Source of the DNA: Thiotrichaceae bacterium
GTDB taxonomy: Bacteria; Pseudomonadota; Gammaproteobacteria; SZUA-140
Direction: 5' to 3'
Assembly: GCA_002401765.2 (NCBI GenBank)
Contig: NVTY02000034.1
Span: 1 to 39,388, forward strand
Length of the DNA stretch: 39,388 nt
Numbering within the stretch: the stretch's first letter is position 1; every line of letters starts with the position of its first letter. The notes beneath the pieces are model-generated. The model did not search any database. It was not told the origin of the DNA and was given only the letters and a program-made list of their open reading frames with translations. The position numbers and the translations under genes are program-made. Positions 8,970 to 18,157 of the stretch are shown piece by piece.

Positions 8970-9072
8970 GTAAAATTAACGACTGCTCCTAGCCCATGCA
9001 CTAAGCATGGTACCTCTCCAAAGGAACTTATCTTTTGATGGCCAATCCACAGATTTGGAGCTGGCCTAGTTG

Positions 9073-12000
9073 TTACAGTTTTTCAATCAACCCCTTTTCA
9101 ATCAGTAACCGATGAAAATCCTCAGCCTCAATTGGCTTGCTGAAATAATAACCTTGTGCGACTTTGCAACCCATGTTGCGTAGTAGTGTTAACTGCTGCG
9201 GTGTTTCAACACCTTCAACAATAATCTCCATGCGCAGGCTTCTGGCCATCGATACTATTGCTTCTACCAACGTGGTGCTGTCTTGTTCTGTCTGCATGTC
9301 GTGGACAAAGGTACGGTCGATTTTAAGGGTGGTGATGGGCAGTCGTTTCAGATAACTGAGCGATGAGTAGCCAGTGCCGAAGTCATCGATTGAAAGTGCG
9401 AAGCCCATCTCGCTGATGCTATCTAGTAGTGAAATAGTATCATCGTTAGTTTCAAGCAGCAGGCTTTCTGTGATTTCAAGATCCAGGTCGGATGCATTGA
9501 TGTGATATTTTTCGATACAGTTTTTCAGTGTCTTGATAAGTTCATTACCGTGAAACTGGCGGCTTGAGATGTTGATTGACATACGGAAGTTATCTGCCCC
9601 CCTATTTTGCCATTCGCTTAGCTGTTTACATGCCGTATTGAGTACCCACTCGCCAACCGGGACAATGAGGCCCGTCTCTTCAAGAATGGGGATGAAATCT
9701 AGTGGTGATACGGAATGGCGACTCCCCTCTGGCTGCCAGCGAATCAACGCTTCTGCGCCAATGGGCTGGCCACTGTTGATATCGACTAGCGGTTGATAGA
9801 GGAGGTGATATTCATCGTTTTCTAGCGCGTGTCGAAGTTTTGTTTCCATTGCCCTGCGATTGTCTGCGCTATCGCTCATTTCGAAGGCATAAAAATCAAA
9901 GGTGTTACGGCCGTGTTCTTTGGCGTGGTTGACGGCTGTGCCTGCATTTCTTAGCAGTAATTTGGAGTCGCTGCCATCACGAGGGTAGATGGTAATCCCG
10001 ATGCTGGCACTTAAAAATAGTTCATGCCCGCCTACCAAGAGTGGCGAATCAAATGTATCAAGAATTTCTTGTGTGGTGTGGGCGACCTCATTTTCGTTCT
10101 TAATATTTTTAAGGACGATGGCAAATTCATCGCCGCCGAAGCGCGCGATGATGTCGTCTTCTTTCAGGTTTCTGGTCAGTAATTTTGCCACTTGCTGTAA
10201 GGAGCTATCGCCAATGTCATGGCCGAGTGTTTCATTAATAGTTTTGAAGCGGTCAATGTCAAGAAAAAGAACCGCTAACGAGGTGTTCTCTTTTTTTGCG
10301 GTATCGATTGCCTGGCCTAGTTTAGCGGTTAATTCAGTGCGGTTTGGTAATTGAGTCAAGACGTCGTGATGGGCGAGGAAGTCCAAGTGTTCCTGTATCT
10401 TCATGCGTCCAGAAATGTCTCTGGCGGTGGAGATAAAGTGTGTTATCTCTCCGCTTGAGTTATGCAGTGGGGTAATTGATTTTTCTTCATAATAAAGTGT
10501 GCCATCTTTTTTCTGATTCAGGAATACATTGCTAAATACCTCGCCAGTGCTGATGGTATCCCATAAGGATTTATAAAACCCTCTGCTCTGGTTTCCAGAG
10601 TTTAAAATGCGAGGGGTCTTACCTATAATTTCATCCTCCTGGTAGCCGGTGGTAAGTTCAAATGATTTGTTGACGTACTCGATGATGCCTGCCTTGTTGG
10701 TGATCATCACTGCATCAGTCGTTTGTGCAAGCGCGGTCGATAATTTGAGCATCTTGGTTTCGGCCTGTTTGCGATAGGTGATATCAGTCATGCTGCCACG
10801 AATTAACGGTTTTTCTTGTGAGGGCAGTCGGACCAGGCATACTTCACATAGCATGGGTTTGTCATTGTCAGAGAGGAACTCCCATTCGAAGGTGGGGGTT
10901 GCGCCATTAATGGTGTCGTTGATGAGCGTTTTGATTGCTTGTTTAGAGCTGCTGCCATCCGATTGGTTTTCTGGGCTTAGCGTAATGAAACTGCTTGTCA
11001 GTAAGGTGGCGCGTGTCTTGTTAAAAATTTTTATTGCATTTTTATTGGCATTGATAACAAGGCCGCTATCGACATCGACAACAAAAATAGCTTCTGGTGC
11101 ATGTTCTAGCAGTGTTCTAAAGCGTTCTTCACTCTCGAGAAGATTGCGCAGGCTGGTGAGCGTCGTGAGTGAATCTTCGATACGCCGGGCAATCTCTTCG
11201 AGTAGGTCTTTTTCATGCGCTGAGTATTCAGCTTGTTGGTTGTGGTGATGTATGCCAAGTAACCATGGTTTATCACGCTTGGGGAAAATGGGCTGGATGA
11301 GTTGAGACTGAATATTGAATTCGACAAAGAGCGGGTCGTCAAAGCAGTCGCTATTATCCCTGCTGTTGAATGCAGTGGGGTGATTGGATGTCAGTGCTGT
11401 GCGAAAAATTTGACGCACCCCATCGCTCATCTCTACTTCAGTACCCGTGGGTGGGCCGCGCCATTGAGTGCGATGTTGTGACATCGGTACATGCCAGGAT
11501 GCGGCGTCAGGGTCGCATGGGTATAGTAACCAGGCTCGCTCACAGCCAAAGATATCAAGTACTTCAGTCAGCACCTTTTTTAGCATGATATCGATGGAGT
11601 TGGTCGATGACGTAATGCGGCTGATACGTTCAATTGCATTCAGAAAATTCATGTGTAATCGAGCCGCTTGATCAGCCTCTTGAATGGCAGTGACATCTGT
11701 CATGGTGGTGATTACCTGTTGCTCATCTTTTCTGCTCGACGGTAATGGGGCGGTGTTAACCATTATCCAGCGATAGCGTTTCTCTCTATGATGGTAAATC
11801 CCCATCAGGGTTTCTTGTGATGCGCTACCTGTGACAAGTGTTTTATGTGCAGGGTGCTCTGCTGGTGTAAAGCGGGAGCCATCTTTATGGATGGGGTTCC
11901 CCCAGAAGCCTGGCGTGGTAGACGCTTCAATCTCTGCCTTTGTTAATCCTAAAATAGTTTGCACCGCGCGGTTAACCTCCAGCACCTTTCCAGTTCTGTT

Positions 12001-12630
12001 TTGAACCAGAACCCCTTGGGTCATTGCCTCGACCAGCAGGCGATAGCGGTCCTCGCTACGGTTTAAGTTAGACATGATGTGGCTAGTGCTAATGGCTGCT
12101 TCAATACGATGGGCAACTTCAGTAAAAAGTTGGATATCCAGCGTTGAAAGCTCACGTGGCTTGCCACAGTAGTGTAACCCCAGTAGCCAGGGCTGCTCTT
12201 TTATGGGGTTTAGTGCGATGCTCATTTGCGTACGTACTGAAAATTTCTGGAGTAAATTTGATGAGTGGCTCTCATCGTTATTGCTGAGATCAAGCACCTG
12301 AGGTGTATCGGTGGTTAAACAGTTGCGTAGTAGCTGTTTGATGGTTTCGTCACTGCGTAGCGGCAGCCCCTGTTCGCTTTCTATGGGCCAATCCGGGTGA
12401 GTCGCCTCTGATTTCACCGTGAAAAATGCTATTTCAGGATCGCATGAATGGATAATCCATACGCGATCTGCTGAAAAAATAGTGAGGATTTCCTGCATTG
12501 AATGATGCAGCATGGAATCAAGATCGTTTGTGTTGTGGCTGATATCACCCATACGACGCAGCGCCTTGATGATGCGTGGTTCATATAGGGCGTTTTTATG
12601 GTTTGTTTTTTTAATATCTGATATTCGCAT
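9073..12630 (-). CDS. Multi-sensor GGDEF-EAL cyclic-di-GMP protein (GAF-PAS-GAF-PAS-PAS-GGDEF-EAL)
   Basis: A 1185-residue signalling protein with no obvious membrane segment. The order is GAF-like 30-185, PAS 190-315, GAF-like 330-490, PAS 500-620, PAS 630-745, GGDEF 755-915, EAL 930-1180. The two GAF-like parts resemble each other (CDPE/CDPD and PWLLGLHY/PWLLGIHH), suggesting internal duplication. GGDEF is intact at 832-836 (RFGGDEFAIV) but the inhibitory I-site RxxD reads KEDD (823-826). EAL residues are present: E960-A-L, DDFGTGYSS at 1082-1090, KIDRTFV and EGVET. Both diguanylate cyclase and phosphodiesterase activity are possible; in such hybrids one domain often dominates. It would control c-di-GMP and thus biofilm or motility. 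A truncated paralogue lies at 4273-4485. Confidence 0.93.
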   Translation of the reverse strand: MRISDIKKTNHKNALYEPRIIKALRRMGDISHNTNDLDSMLHHSMQEILTIFSADRVWIIHSCDPEIAFFTVKSEATHPDWPIESEQGLPLRSDETIKQLLRNCLTTDTPQVLDLSNNDESHSSNLLQKFSVRTQMSIALNPIKEQPWLLGLHYCGKPRELSTLDIQLFTEVAHRIEAAISTSHIMSNLNRSEDRYRLLVEAMTQGVLVQNRTGKVLEVNRAVQTILGLTKAEIEASTTPGFWGNPIHKDGSRFTPAEHPAHKTLVTGSASQETLMGIYHHREKRYRWIMVNTAPLPSSRKDEQQVITTMTDVTAIQEADQAARLHMNFLNAIERISRITSSTNSIDIMLKKVLTEVLDIFGCERAWLLYPCDPDAASWHVPMSQHRTQWRGPPTGTEVEMSDGVRQIFRTALTSNHPTAFNSRDNSDCFDDPLFVEFNIQSQLIQPIFPKRDKPWLLGIHHHNQQAEYSAHEKDLLEEIARRIEDSLTTLTSLRNLLESEERFRTLLEHAPEAIFVVDVDSGLVINANKNAIKIFNKTRATLLTSSFITLSPENQSDGSSSKQAIKTLINDTINGATPTFEWEFLSDNDKPMLCEVCLVRLPSQEKPLIRGSMTDITYRKQAETKMLKLSTALAQTTDAVMITNKAGIIEYVNKSFELTTGYQEDEIIGKTPRILNSGNQSRGFYKSLWDTISTGEVFSNVFLNQKKDGTLYYEEKSITPLHNSSGEITHFISTARDISGRMKIQEHLDFLAHHDVLTQLPNRTELTAKLGQAIDTAKKENTSLAVLFLDIDRFKTINETLGHDIGDSSLQQVAKLLTRNLKEDDIIARFGGDEFAIVLKNIKNENEVAHTTQEILDTFDSPLLVGGHELFLSASIGITIYPRDGSDSKLLLRNAGTAVNHAKEHGRNTFDFYAFEMSDSADNRRAMETKLRHALENDEYHLLYQPLVDINSGQPIGAEALIRWQPEGSRHSVSPLDFIPILEETGLIVPVGEWVLNTACKQLSEWQNRGADNFRMSINISSRQFHGNELIKTLKNCIEKYHINASDLDLEITESLLLETNDDTISLLDSISEMGFALSIDDFGTGYSSLSYLKRLPITTLKIDRTFVHDMQTEQDSTTLVEAIVSMARSLRMEIIVEGVETPQQLTLLRNMGCKVAQGYYFSKPIEAEDFHRLLIEKGLIEKL

Positions 12631-12985
12631 TGAGCTCTGCCATGGTCGTTATCGAAGGTGTATTTGGCAACACTATTTCATTGTCTTCTAGGTGGCTTAT
12701 CGACATAAAAGCGACTTATCTTTAAACGGAGCGCATGGTTAACATAATGATAGTAAAGACGAATATATTTTATTATTGATAACTGAGTGATTTGCTCTGT
12801 TTTGTCGGTTATTACTTACAGTTTGTTTTGCCATTTTGCTAGGTGTTGGTATTAAAGTGCTCTATTTGGTTTAAAATTGACTTAAAAAACTATATCAATA
12901 TTGAATGTCCTGTTTTTATATGTGGGAGCTGGCGTTAGAATGGGCCATCTTTGAGACAAGCAGTAGGAATGAGGTTGAATAAATA
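12631..12985. other. Divergent intergenic region between the GGDEF-EAL gene and grxD
   Basis: This 355-base AT-rich gap must contain the promoters of both divergent genes. A TTGACT near 12887 could be a -35 element for grxD, but no good -10 follows at ideal spacing. I see no further gene or regular structure. Confidence 0.4.
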
Positions 12986-13303
12986 ATGGATGTTATGGAT
13001 CGAATCAAGCAGCAGGTTGAAGGCGCATCGATTGTGCTTTACATGAAAGGAACCCCGCAATTTCCACAATGTGGTTTTTCAAGCAATGTGGTGCAGGCAT
13101 TGAAGGCCTGTGATGCTGAGTTCTCAGATATCAATATTTTGGCTGACCCTGAGATCCGTCAGAACCTGCCAAATTATGCTAACTGGCCGACCTTTCCACA
13201 GCTCTATATTGGCGGTGAGTTAGTGGGAGGTTGTGACATCGTGATGGAACTGTACCAGCGCGGCGAGTTAAAGACGATGGTTGAGGCGGCAGGAAAAGCG
13301 TAA
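12986..13303 (+). CDS. grxD: Monothiol glutaredoxin Grx4/GrxD
   Basis: A 105-residue single-domain monothiol glutaredoxin. The signature CGFS lies at residues 29-32 (PQCGFSS), followed by the conserved WPTFPQLYIGGELVGGCDI block that binds glutathione. Such proteins bridge a [2Fe-2S] cluster with glutathione and a BolA partner, and take part in Fe-S transfer and iron sensing in the cytoplasm. Length and motif match E. coli GrxD. It is convergent with the RNase T gene and shares a terminator with it. In Pseudomonas pyrC, rnt and grxD also lie close together, which supports a conserved neighbourhood. Confidence 0.96.
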   Translation: MDVMDRIKQQVEGASIVLYMKGTPQFPQCGFSSNVVQALKACDAEFSDINILADPEIRQNLPNYANWPTFPQLYIGGELVGGCDIVMELYQRGELKTMVEAAGKA

Positions 13304-13321
13304 GCCTTATCTGTTAGTACT

Positions 13322-13358
13322 AAAAAGGCGCGGTGTCCGATGGATACCGCGCCTTTTT
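13322..13358. terminator. Bidirectional Rho-independent terminator between grxD and rnt
   Basis: AAAAAGGCGCGGT (13322-13334) pairs perfectly with ACCGCGCCTTTTT (13346-13358) around an 11-base loop. T-runs on both strands let it end both convergent genes. Confidence 0.93.
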
Positions 13359-13378
13359 TATTGCCTGGAAACTGAGCT

Positions 13379-14053
13379 TTAGCTAATGACCTGGTCGCGC
13401 CCAGCTTCCTTGTTGTCTGTGGGGGTTGCGGCTGAGATACCGATGTTGTTATCCCATTGGTTGACGATGCCGCAAAAGAGCTCTGCGGTACGCTCTGCAT
13501 CGTAGATGGCCGAGTGTGCCTCTTTGCCATCCCATTCAATGCCAGATGCGATTGCGGCACGGGCCAGTACCGTTTGACCATAGGCGAGGGCGCTGAGTGA
13601 CACGGTATCGAGGGTGCTAAAGGGGTGGAATGGATTGCGTTTGATGTTGGTGCGTGCGACAGCCGCGTTCATGAAATTAAGGTCGAAGGCGGCGTTATGG
13701 CCTACCAAAATGGCACGGGTACAGCCGTTTTCTTTGATGGCAGTCCGTATCGGTTTGAAGATCGATTGCAGCGCTTCTTTCTCTTCTAGCGCCAGGCGGA
13801 AGGGGTGATAAGGGTCGATGCCGTTAAACTCCAGCGCTGCCGCTTCGAGGTTGGCCCCTTCGAACGGCGTGATGTGGTGGGCGATGGTCGCGTCGGGTTC
13901 AAGTTTGCCATCAGGCGTAACCTTGAGGAGTACTGCCGCGACCTCTAGCAGGGCGTCGGTCTGTGCATTAAAACCAGCGGTTTCAACATCGATAATAACC
14001 GGCAGGTAGCCTCTAAAGCGGGTAGCCAGTGGTGGGGATTGATCATTCTGCAT
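13379..14053 (-). CDS. rnt: Ribonuclease T
   Basis: A 224-residue DEDDh exonuclease that trims 3' ends of tRNA (CCA end turnover) and matures 5S and 23S rRNA. The catalytic set is visible: D22 and E24 (IIDVETAGF), D124 (NAAFDLNFM), H180 and D185 (HSAIYDAERTAELF). The block LPVIIDVETAGFNAQTDALLE is typical of the family. It follows pyrC on the same strand 46 bases downstream and probably shares its transcript; its 3' end meets the shared terminator with grxD. Confidence 0.95.
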   Translation of the reverse strand: MQNDQSPPLATRFRGYLPVIIDVETAGFNAQTDALLEVAAVLLKVTPDGKLEPDATIAHHITPFEGANLEAAALEFNGIDPYHPFRLALEEKEALQSIFKPIRTAIKENGCTRAILVGHNAAFDLNFMNAAVARTNIKRNPFHPFSTLDTVSLSALAYGQTVLARAAIASGIEWDGKEAHSAIYDAERTAELFCGIVNQWDNNIGISAATPTDNKEAGRDQVIS

Positions 14054-14099
14054 GAAGGTGGGTTAACTCTCGTCGAACTAATATTGATCGGTTTAGCGT

Positions 14100-15161
14100 T
14101 TATTGAATAGTACGATGCAGGTTAGCATACAGGGTCCAGTCTAGGGCCTCGCCTGCGCGGAGTGGGCGTACTGTCCCTTCTTCACCGAATTGATAGCCTT
14201 CAGGGCTGATCCAGGGGCGTTTGACCAGGCTGATGGTCTCTTTATTACGCGGTAGCCCGTAAAAGTCTGGGCCATGGAAACTGGCGAAGCCTTCAAGTTT
14301 GTCGAGTGCACCAGCCGCTTCAAAGACCTCGGTATAGAGTTCCAGTGCGGCATGGGCAGAGTAGATGCCCGCGCAGCCACAGCCGCTCTCTTTGCTGGCA
14401 GTATCGTGTGGCGCGCTATCTGTACCGAGGAAGAAGCGTGGATGGCCACTGGTGGCGGCTTTAACCAATGCTTGGCGGTGCCGTTCGCGCTTGAGCACTG
14501 GCAAGCAGTAGTGATGTGGGTGTATGCCGCCGGCCAGCATGGCATTACGATTAAGCAATAAGTGATGGGGAGTGATGGTTGCGGCTAGGGTGCTGCTGCC
14601 TTCTTCGACGTACTCGACTGCTTCTTGGGTGGTGATATGTTCTAACACAATTTTTAGTTCTGGATAGCGGCGCGTGAGGGGTTCTAGGTATTGCTCGATA
14701 AAGACCTTTTCACGATCAAAGACATCAATACTTGGATCGGTTACTTCCCCATGGATTAGCAGCGGCATATCAAATTCAATCATCTCTTCCAGTGTCGAAT
14801 AGGTGCATTCGATGTCAGTAACGCCCGATGATGAGTTGGTAGTCGCGCCTGCGGGATAAAGTTTAAGGGCGACGATGTGCTTGCTGTTACCGGCGCGTTT
14901 GATTACCTCAATAGAGGTGTCATCCGTTAGATAAAGGGTCATCAGTGGGCTAAAGGCGAGGCCGTCAGGAATTGCCGCAAGGATGCGATCACGATAGGCC
15001 ATCGCTAACTCGGTGGTGATGATCGGCTTCTTTAAGTTTGGCATGATGATGGCGCGTGCAAACTGTTTTGCACTATGAGCAACGGTGGTTGTGAGTATGG
15101 GGCCGTCTCTTAGGTGAAGATGCCAGTCATCGGGGCGGATTATCGTTAGTGGCTGCGACAT
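14100..15161 (-). CDS. pyrC: Dihydroorotase, class II
   Basis: A 353-residue zinc amidohydrolase that interconverts N-carbamoyl-aspartate and dihydroorotate in pyrimidine synthesis. Metal ligands are present: H14 and H16 (DDWHLHLRD), carboxylated K100 ([11 protein letters not shown]), H137 (LIHGE), H175 (VLEHITT) and D248 (FLGTDSAPH). The flexible loop region follows ([14 protein letters not shown]). Length matches E. coli PyrC. It lies in a same-strand row with the moeA-like gene (60 bases upstream) and rnt (downstream). No clear pyrimidine-sensing leader was seen in the short upstream gap. Confidence 0.96.
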   Translation of the reverse strand: MSQPLTIIRPDDWHLHLRDGPILTTTVAHSAKQFARAIIMPNLKKPIITTELAMAYRDRILAAIPDGLAFSPLMTLYLTDDTSIEVIKRAGNSKHIVALKLYPAGATTNSSSGVTDIECTYSTLEEMIEFDMPLLIHGEVTDPSIDVFDREKVFIEQYLEPLTRRYPELKIVLEHITTQEAVEYVEEGSSTLAATITPHHLLLNRNAMLAGGIHPHHYCLPVLKRERHRQALVKAATSGHPRFFLGTDSAPHDTASKESGCGCAGIYSAHAALELYTEVFEAAGALDKLEGFASFHGPDFYGLPRNKETISLVKRPWISPEGYQFGEEGTVRPLRAGEALDWTLYANLHRTIQ

Positions 15162-15221
15162 GCTGTTTCCTCGATTACACGGTATTTGGCGAATGGTGAT
15201 TTAATCGTGTGTCTGATTATG

Positions 15222-16250
15222 TCACGGTTTCTGTGGCGGCTGATTATTTTGGCTGTCCGCAGGTAACTCGGCATCTCTATCCATTAGCTTGTTAAGGGCG
15301 GCGATGCCAAAAAGGCTGAAACCGCGCAAGGCTTCAGGTGGATGACCCGCAACACAGATAATGGGTGTATCACCCGCCTTACCCATAATCAGTGGGCGGC
15401 CTGAGCGCATTGGCACGCCGTCAATAATCAGTTCGCCCACTTCTTTTAGCAGGTCTGAGATAAAATCGCGTCCACCGACGGCCGTGCCGCCTGAGATCAC
15501 GATCATATCGGCGTTCTCAATGGCTGTTTTAACCGCCGTGACAAACTTATCGAAATTATCATCCATAATCCCTGCAATGACAGGAATGCCACCCGCGGCT
15601 GTGACTGCCGAGGCGAGCATGATGCTGTTGCTGTCACGGATGCTGCCGGGTTTGAGTGTGTCGGTATAGGGAATCACTTCATCGCCGGAAGCAAACAGTG
15701 TTACCTTGGGTGCGCTTGCTACGGCAATCTCATCGATGCCAAGACTGGCGATGGTACCGATCTCTGCTGCGCCGATTACCGTGCCAGCAGCAACGGCAGT
15801 GGTTCCTTGCTTGAGGTCATACCCCTGCTCTTCAATAAAAAAGCGCGGCGGAAAGGGGCGCGTGATCGAAACGATATTGCCCTCTTCTTTGCCTTCCCAT
15901 GGACGGATAATCGCGACTGGGCCATCGGCAACGATGCTGCCAGTGGCAACACGCAGCGCCTCACCGGCACCTGGCATTGGGCAGCTTTCATCACCGGGGA
16001 TGATGTTACCGCTAATGTTAAAATTGACCGGCGAGTCTTCGCCAGCACCTTTGGTGTCAGCGCTATTGACTAGCCACCCTTCAACGATGGCGCGATGATA
16101 CGGCGGCATGTCTGTTGGCGCCTGCACATCGCCTGTTAGGGTGCGCCCGAGTGCCGCACTTAGGCGGCAGATTTCGGCGTTGGTGGTCTTGCTGCTAAGG
16201 GCATCGACGAACTGTTGTTGTGCGTCTACCAGTGGAGAGCCGTCATTCAT
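15222..16250 (-). CDS. MoeA-like molybdopterin-binding protein lacking domain IV
   Basis: A 342-residue protein similar to MoeA (molybdopterin molybdotransferase), which inserts molybdate into adenylated molybdopterin. MoeA-type N-terminal domains I-II occupy about 8-175 (PPYHRAIVEGW, then GNIIPGDE and TGSIVADG) and a MoCF/MogA-like domain III about 180-325 (SGDEVIP, RDSNSIMLASA, VISGGTAVGGRDF). The C-terminal domain IV (about 70 residues in E. coli MoeA) is absent; the protein ends in a Gln/Pro-rich tail. The usual LPGNP-type motif is changed to VAGHPPEAL. It may be a specialised or non-canonical MoeA paralogue. No other molybdenum genes are nearby. Confidence 0.8.
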   Translation of the reverse strand: MNDGSPLVDAQQQFVDALSSKTTNAEICRLSAALGRTLTGDVQAPTDMPPYHRAIVEGWLVNSADTKGAGEDSPVNFNISGNIIPGDESCPMPGAGEALRVATGSIVADGPVAIIRPWEGKEEGNIVSITRPFPPRFFIEEQGYDLKQGTTAVAAGTVIGAAEIGTIASLGIDEIAVASAPKVTLFASGDEVIPYTDTLKPGSIRDSNSIMLASAVTAAGGIPVIAGIMDDNFDKFVTAVKTAIENADMIVISGGTAVGGRDFISDLLKEVGELIIDGVPMRSGRPLIMGKAGDTPIICVAGHPPEALRGFSLFGIAALNKLMDRDAELPADSQNNQPPQKP

Positions 16251-16342
16251 GCGGAGCGTCCTTATTTTATGGTGGTCAATCTATTCGCTTAAGAGTAGCG
16301 GGGTGAGGTGGGGGTGTCAAAACAACGCTCTTCTAAACCTTT

Positions 16343-16546
16343 TTAATAGTGCGGTGGTGGTGTCTCTTGCGACGGGTCTGCGATGTTTGAATCGGCCATT
16401 GATCTCATCCGTTCATTGACCTGAGAGACCGCATGTGTCAATTGATCGATCGACTTTTGCTGCTGGATGATCACCTGGTTAAGTTCTTCCAGCGTTGCTT
16501 CCTGGTGGGTCAGTCTAATTTGTAGGTCTGTTATCTCATTTTCCAT
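16343..16546 (-). CDS. slyX: SlyX family protein
   Basis: A 67-residue coiled-coil protein. It starts MENEITDLQIRLTHQEATL, has heptad leucines and isoleucines through residue 50, and ends in the Pro-rich tail SQETPPPHY typical of SlyX (the C-terminal PPPHY is diagnostic). Function is unknown in all species; it is widespread in Gammaproteobacteria. It lies 92 bases upstream of the moeA-like gene on the same strand, and a long palindrome separates it from the aminopeptidase gene. Confidence 0.92.
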   Translation of the reverse strand: MENEITDLQIRLTHQEATLEELNQVIIQQQKSIDQLTHAVSQVNERMRSMADSNIADPSQETPPPHY

Positions 16547-16563
16547 CTTTGTTTTACCTGTAA

Positions 16564-16646
16564 GTAGCCCGGGCTGAGCTTCCAGCGAAACCCGGGGATT
16601 CGTGGCGTTGTTCCCCCGGGTTTCGCATAAGCTCAGCCCGGGCTAC
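16564..16646. repeat. 83-bp long palindromic intergenic repeat (REP/MITE-like hairpin)
   Basis: The outer arms GTAGCCCGGGCTGAGCTT (16564-16581) and their exact inverse (16629-16646) enclose inner arms GCGAAACCCGGGG (16585-16597) and CCCCGGGTTTCGC (16614-16626), leaving a loop of about 16 bases. The combined stem is 31 paired bases with one small asymmetry. Hairpins beginning GTAGCCCGGGCTGAG are frequent in many gammaproteobacterial genomes. It sits between two same-strand genes and would fold in RNA, so it could also terminate or stabilise transcripts. Confidence 0.93.
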
Positions 16647-16660
16647 ATTGACGTTTTTAA

Positions 16661-18157
16661 CTATTTAATTTTTGTGAGTACGTCATTATCGAATAGTAAT
16701 TGGGTGGTGAAGCTAACCCCAAAACCGGTGATGTCGGTTGGAATGTGCGCCAACCCGCCTTTGCTATTGCCGGAGGAGAGATCAAGATGCAGCCAGGGGG
16801 TGTCATCCACAAAGCGCTGTAAAAAGCGGCTGGCGAGAATATGGTCCGCCTCTCCAGTTAGGGTGCACTGTTTGACGTCAGCAACCTTGCTCTTCAGTTC
16901 GTCATCAAAATCTTTATCGATCGGGAATGGCCAGACGCGTTCACCGCTGTTGCGCCCGGCGGAGATCACTTCATCAATCAACACCTCGCGATTGGTAAAA
17001 CCGCCGCTATAGCGTGCGCTGAGTGAGTAGTGGCAGGCACCGGTTAGCGTGGCGTAGTCGATGATCAATGCGGGTTTGAGTTTGGCCGCCTGTACCAGCG
17101 TATCCGCCAGTACCATGCGCCCTTCGGCGTCGGTATGCATCACCTCAATCGTTACGCCGTTACTGGCAGTTACTACGTCGTTCTGTTTATAGGCATTTGG
17201 CCCGATATGATTTTGCGCCAGCGCCAGCCAGCAATCGACCACATACGGCACCTTGAGTTGCGACAGTGCCAGGAAGGTGCCGAGTGCGACCGCGCTGCCC
17301 TGCATATCTTCATGCATGCCATGCATATACTGGGCGGGCTTAAGGTTGGTACCGCCGGTGTCGAAGCAGATCCCCTTGCCCACCAGTGCCAGTGGTGTCT
17401 GTTGCTTGCGCGCTATTTTAGGGGTGTAGCGTAGGTGGACGATACCGGCATCCTTTTCAGTGCTGCCCTGAGATACGGCGAGAAACGCCCCGGCCTTTTT
17501 ACGTTTGAGCGCGGCCTGATCCAGGAAACCCATCTTCCAGTCATGTGCTTTGGCAAGCTTGGCGATGCGTTTGCGATAGATCGCAGGTGTGAGCTCATTG
17601 GGCGGTAACGTGGTTAATTGGCGCGCGAGATTATTGCCATCTGCTTCAGCGATGGTGCGGCTGAAGTCGATGCGTTTGTTAGCGCCGAGTACCTGAATGG
17701 TGCGCAGCTTTGAGGGCTTGTCAGCCTTGCTTTTGAACGACGGCATATCGCAGCTTGCGGCGAGTAGTGCGGCAACCATTGCCTTGATTAGCGGCTCAGC
17801 CTCTTCATCTGTAAATCCAACGGCGGTGATTGAGACGGTGGTCGGGTTTTGTGCCAGGTGCGGTACGGCCAGTTTACGTGCCAGTGTCAGCAGTTCAAAT
17901 CGCGCCATCTCTTTTTTGATGCCTGAGAGGGTGACTCGGGTGCTGGCCTTATTGGGTAGGTCGGTGGTGAGTAACGCTGCTTCATCGCCGCCACGTTTGA
18001 GGCGCTGTTTGAGTACCCCTTGGTGAGGGAGTGCGGGCCATCCTTGGCTGGATTTAGCCTTGAGGCAATCTTGTGGCAGCAGAATAATCAGATGCGAGAG
18101 GGTATTAACGCTGCGCTCAGTCAGGCTGCTTTTCTGTTGTGTTAGCTCGGTTTTCAT
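16661..18157 (-). CDS. M17 leucyl aminopeptidase family protein
   Basis: A 498-residue cytosolic aminopeptidase of peptidase family M17, which removes N-terminal residues using two metal ions. The C-terminal catalytic domain (about 165-490) keeps K261 and D266 (GKGICFDTGG), D284 (HEDMQG), D343 and E345 (HTDAEGR) and R347. The signature NTDAEGR is altered to HTDAEGR, and GKGITFDSGG to GKGICFDTGG, as in the more divergent M17 branch rather than classical PepA. The N-terminal macro-like domain is about 20-160. Substrate range is not predictable. It may be the first gene of the minus-strand row ending at rnt, but the long palindrome at its 3' end may separate transcripts. Confidence 0.9.
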   Translation of the reverse strand: MKTELTQQKSSLTERSVNTLSHLIILLPQDCLKAKSSQGWPALPHQGVLKQRLKRGGDEAALLTTDLPNKASTRVTLSGIKKEMARFELLTLARKLAVPHLAQNPTTVSITAVGFTDEEAEPLIKAMVAALLAASCDMPSFKSKADKPSKLRTIQVLGANKRIDFSRTIAEADGNNLARQLTTLPPNELTPAIYRKRIAKLAKAHDWKMGFLDQAALKRKKAGAFLAVSQGSTEKDAGIVHLRYTPKIARKQQTPLALVGKGICFDTGGTNLKPAQYMHGMHEDMQGSAVALGTFLALSQLKVPYVVDCWLALAQNHIGPNAYKQNDVVTASNGVTIEVMHTDAEGRMVLADTLVQAAKLKPALIIDYATLTGACHYSLSARYSGGFTNREVLIDEVISAGRNSGERVWPFPIDKDFDDELKSKVADVKQCTLTGEADHILASRFLQRFVDDTPWLHLDLSSGNSKGGLAHIPTDITGFGVSFTTQLLFDNDVLTKIK

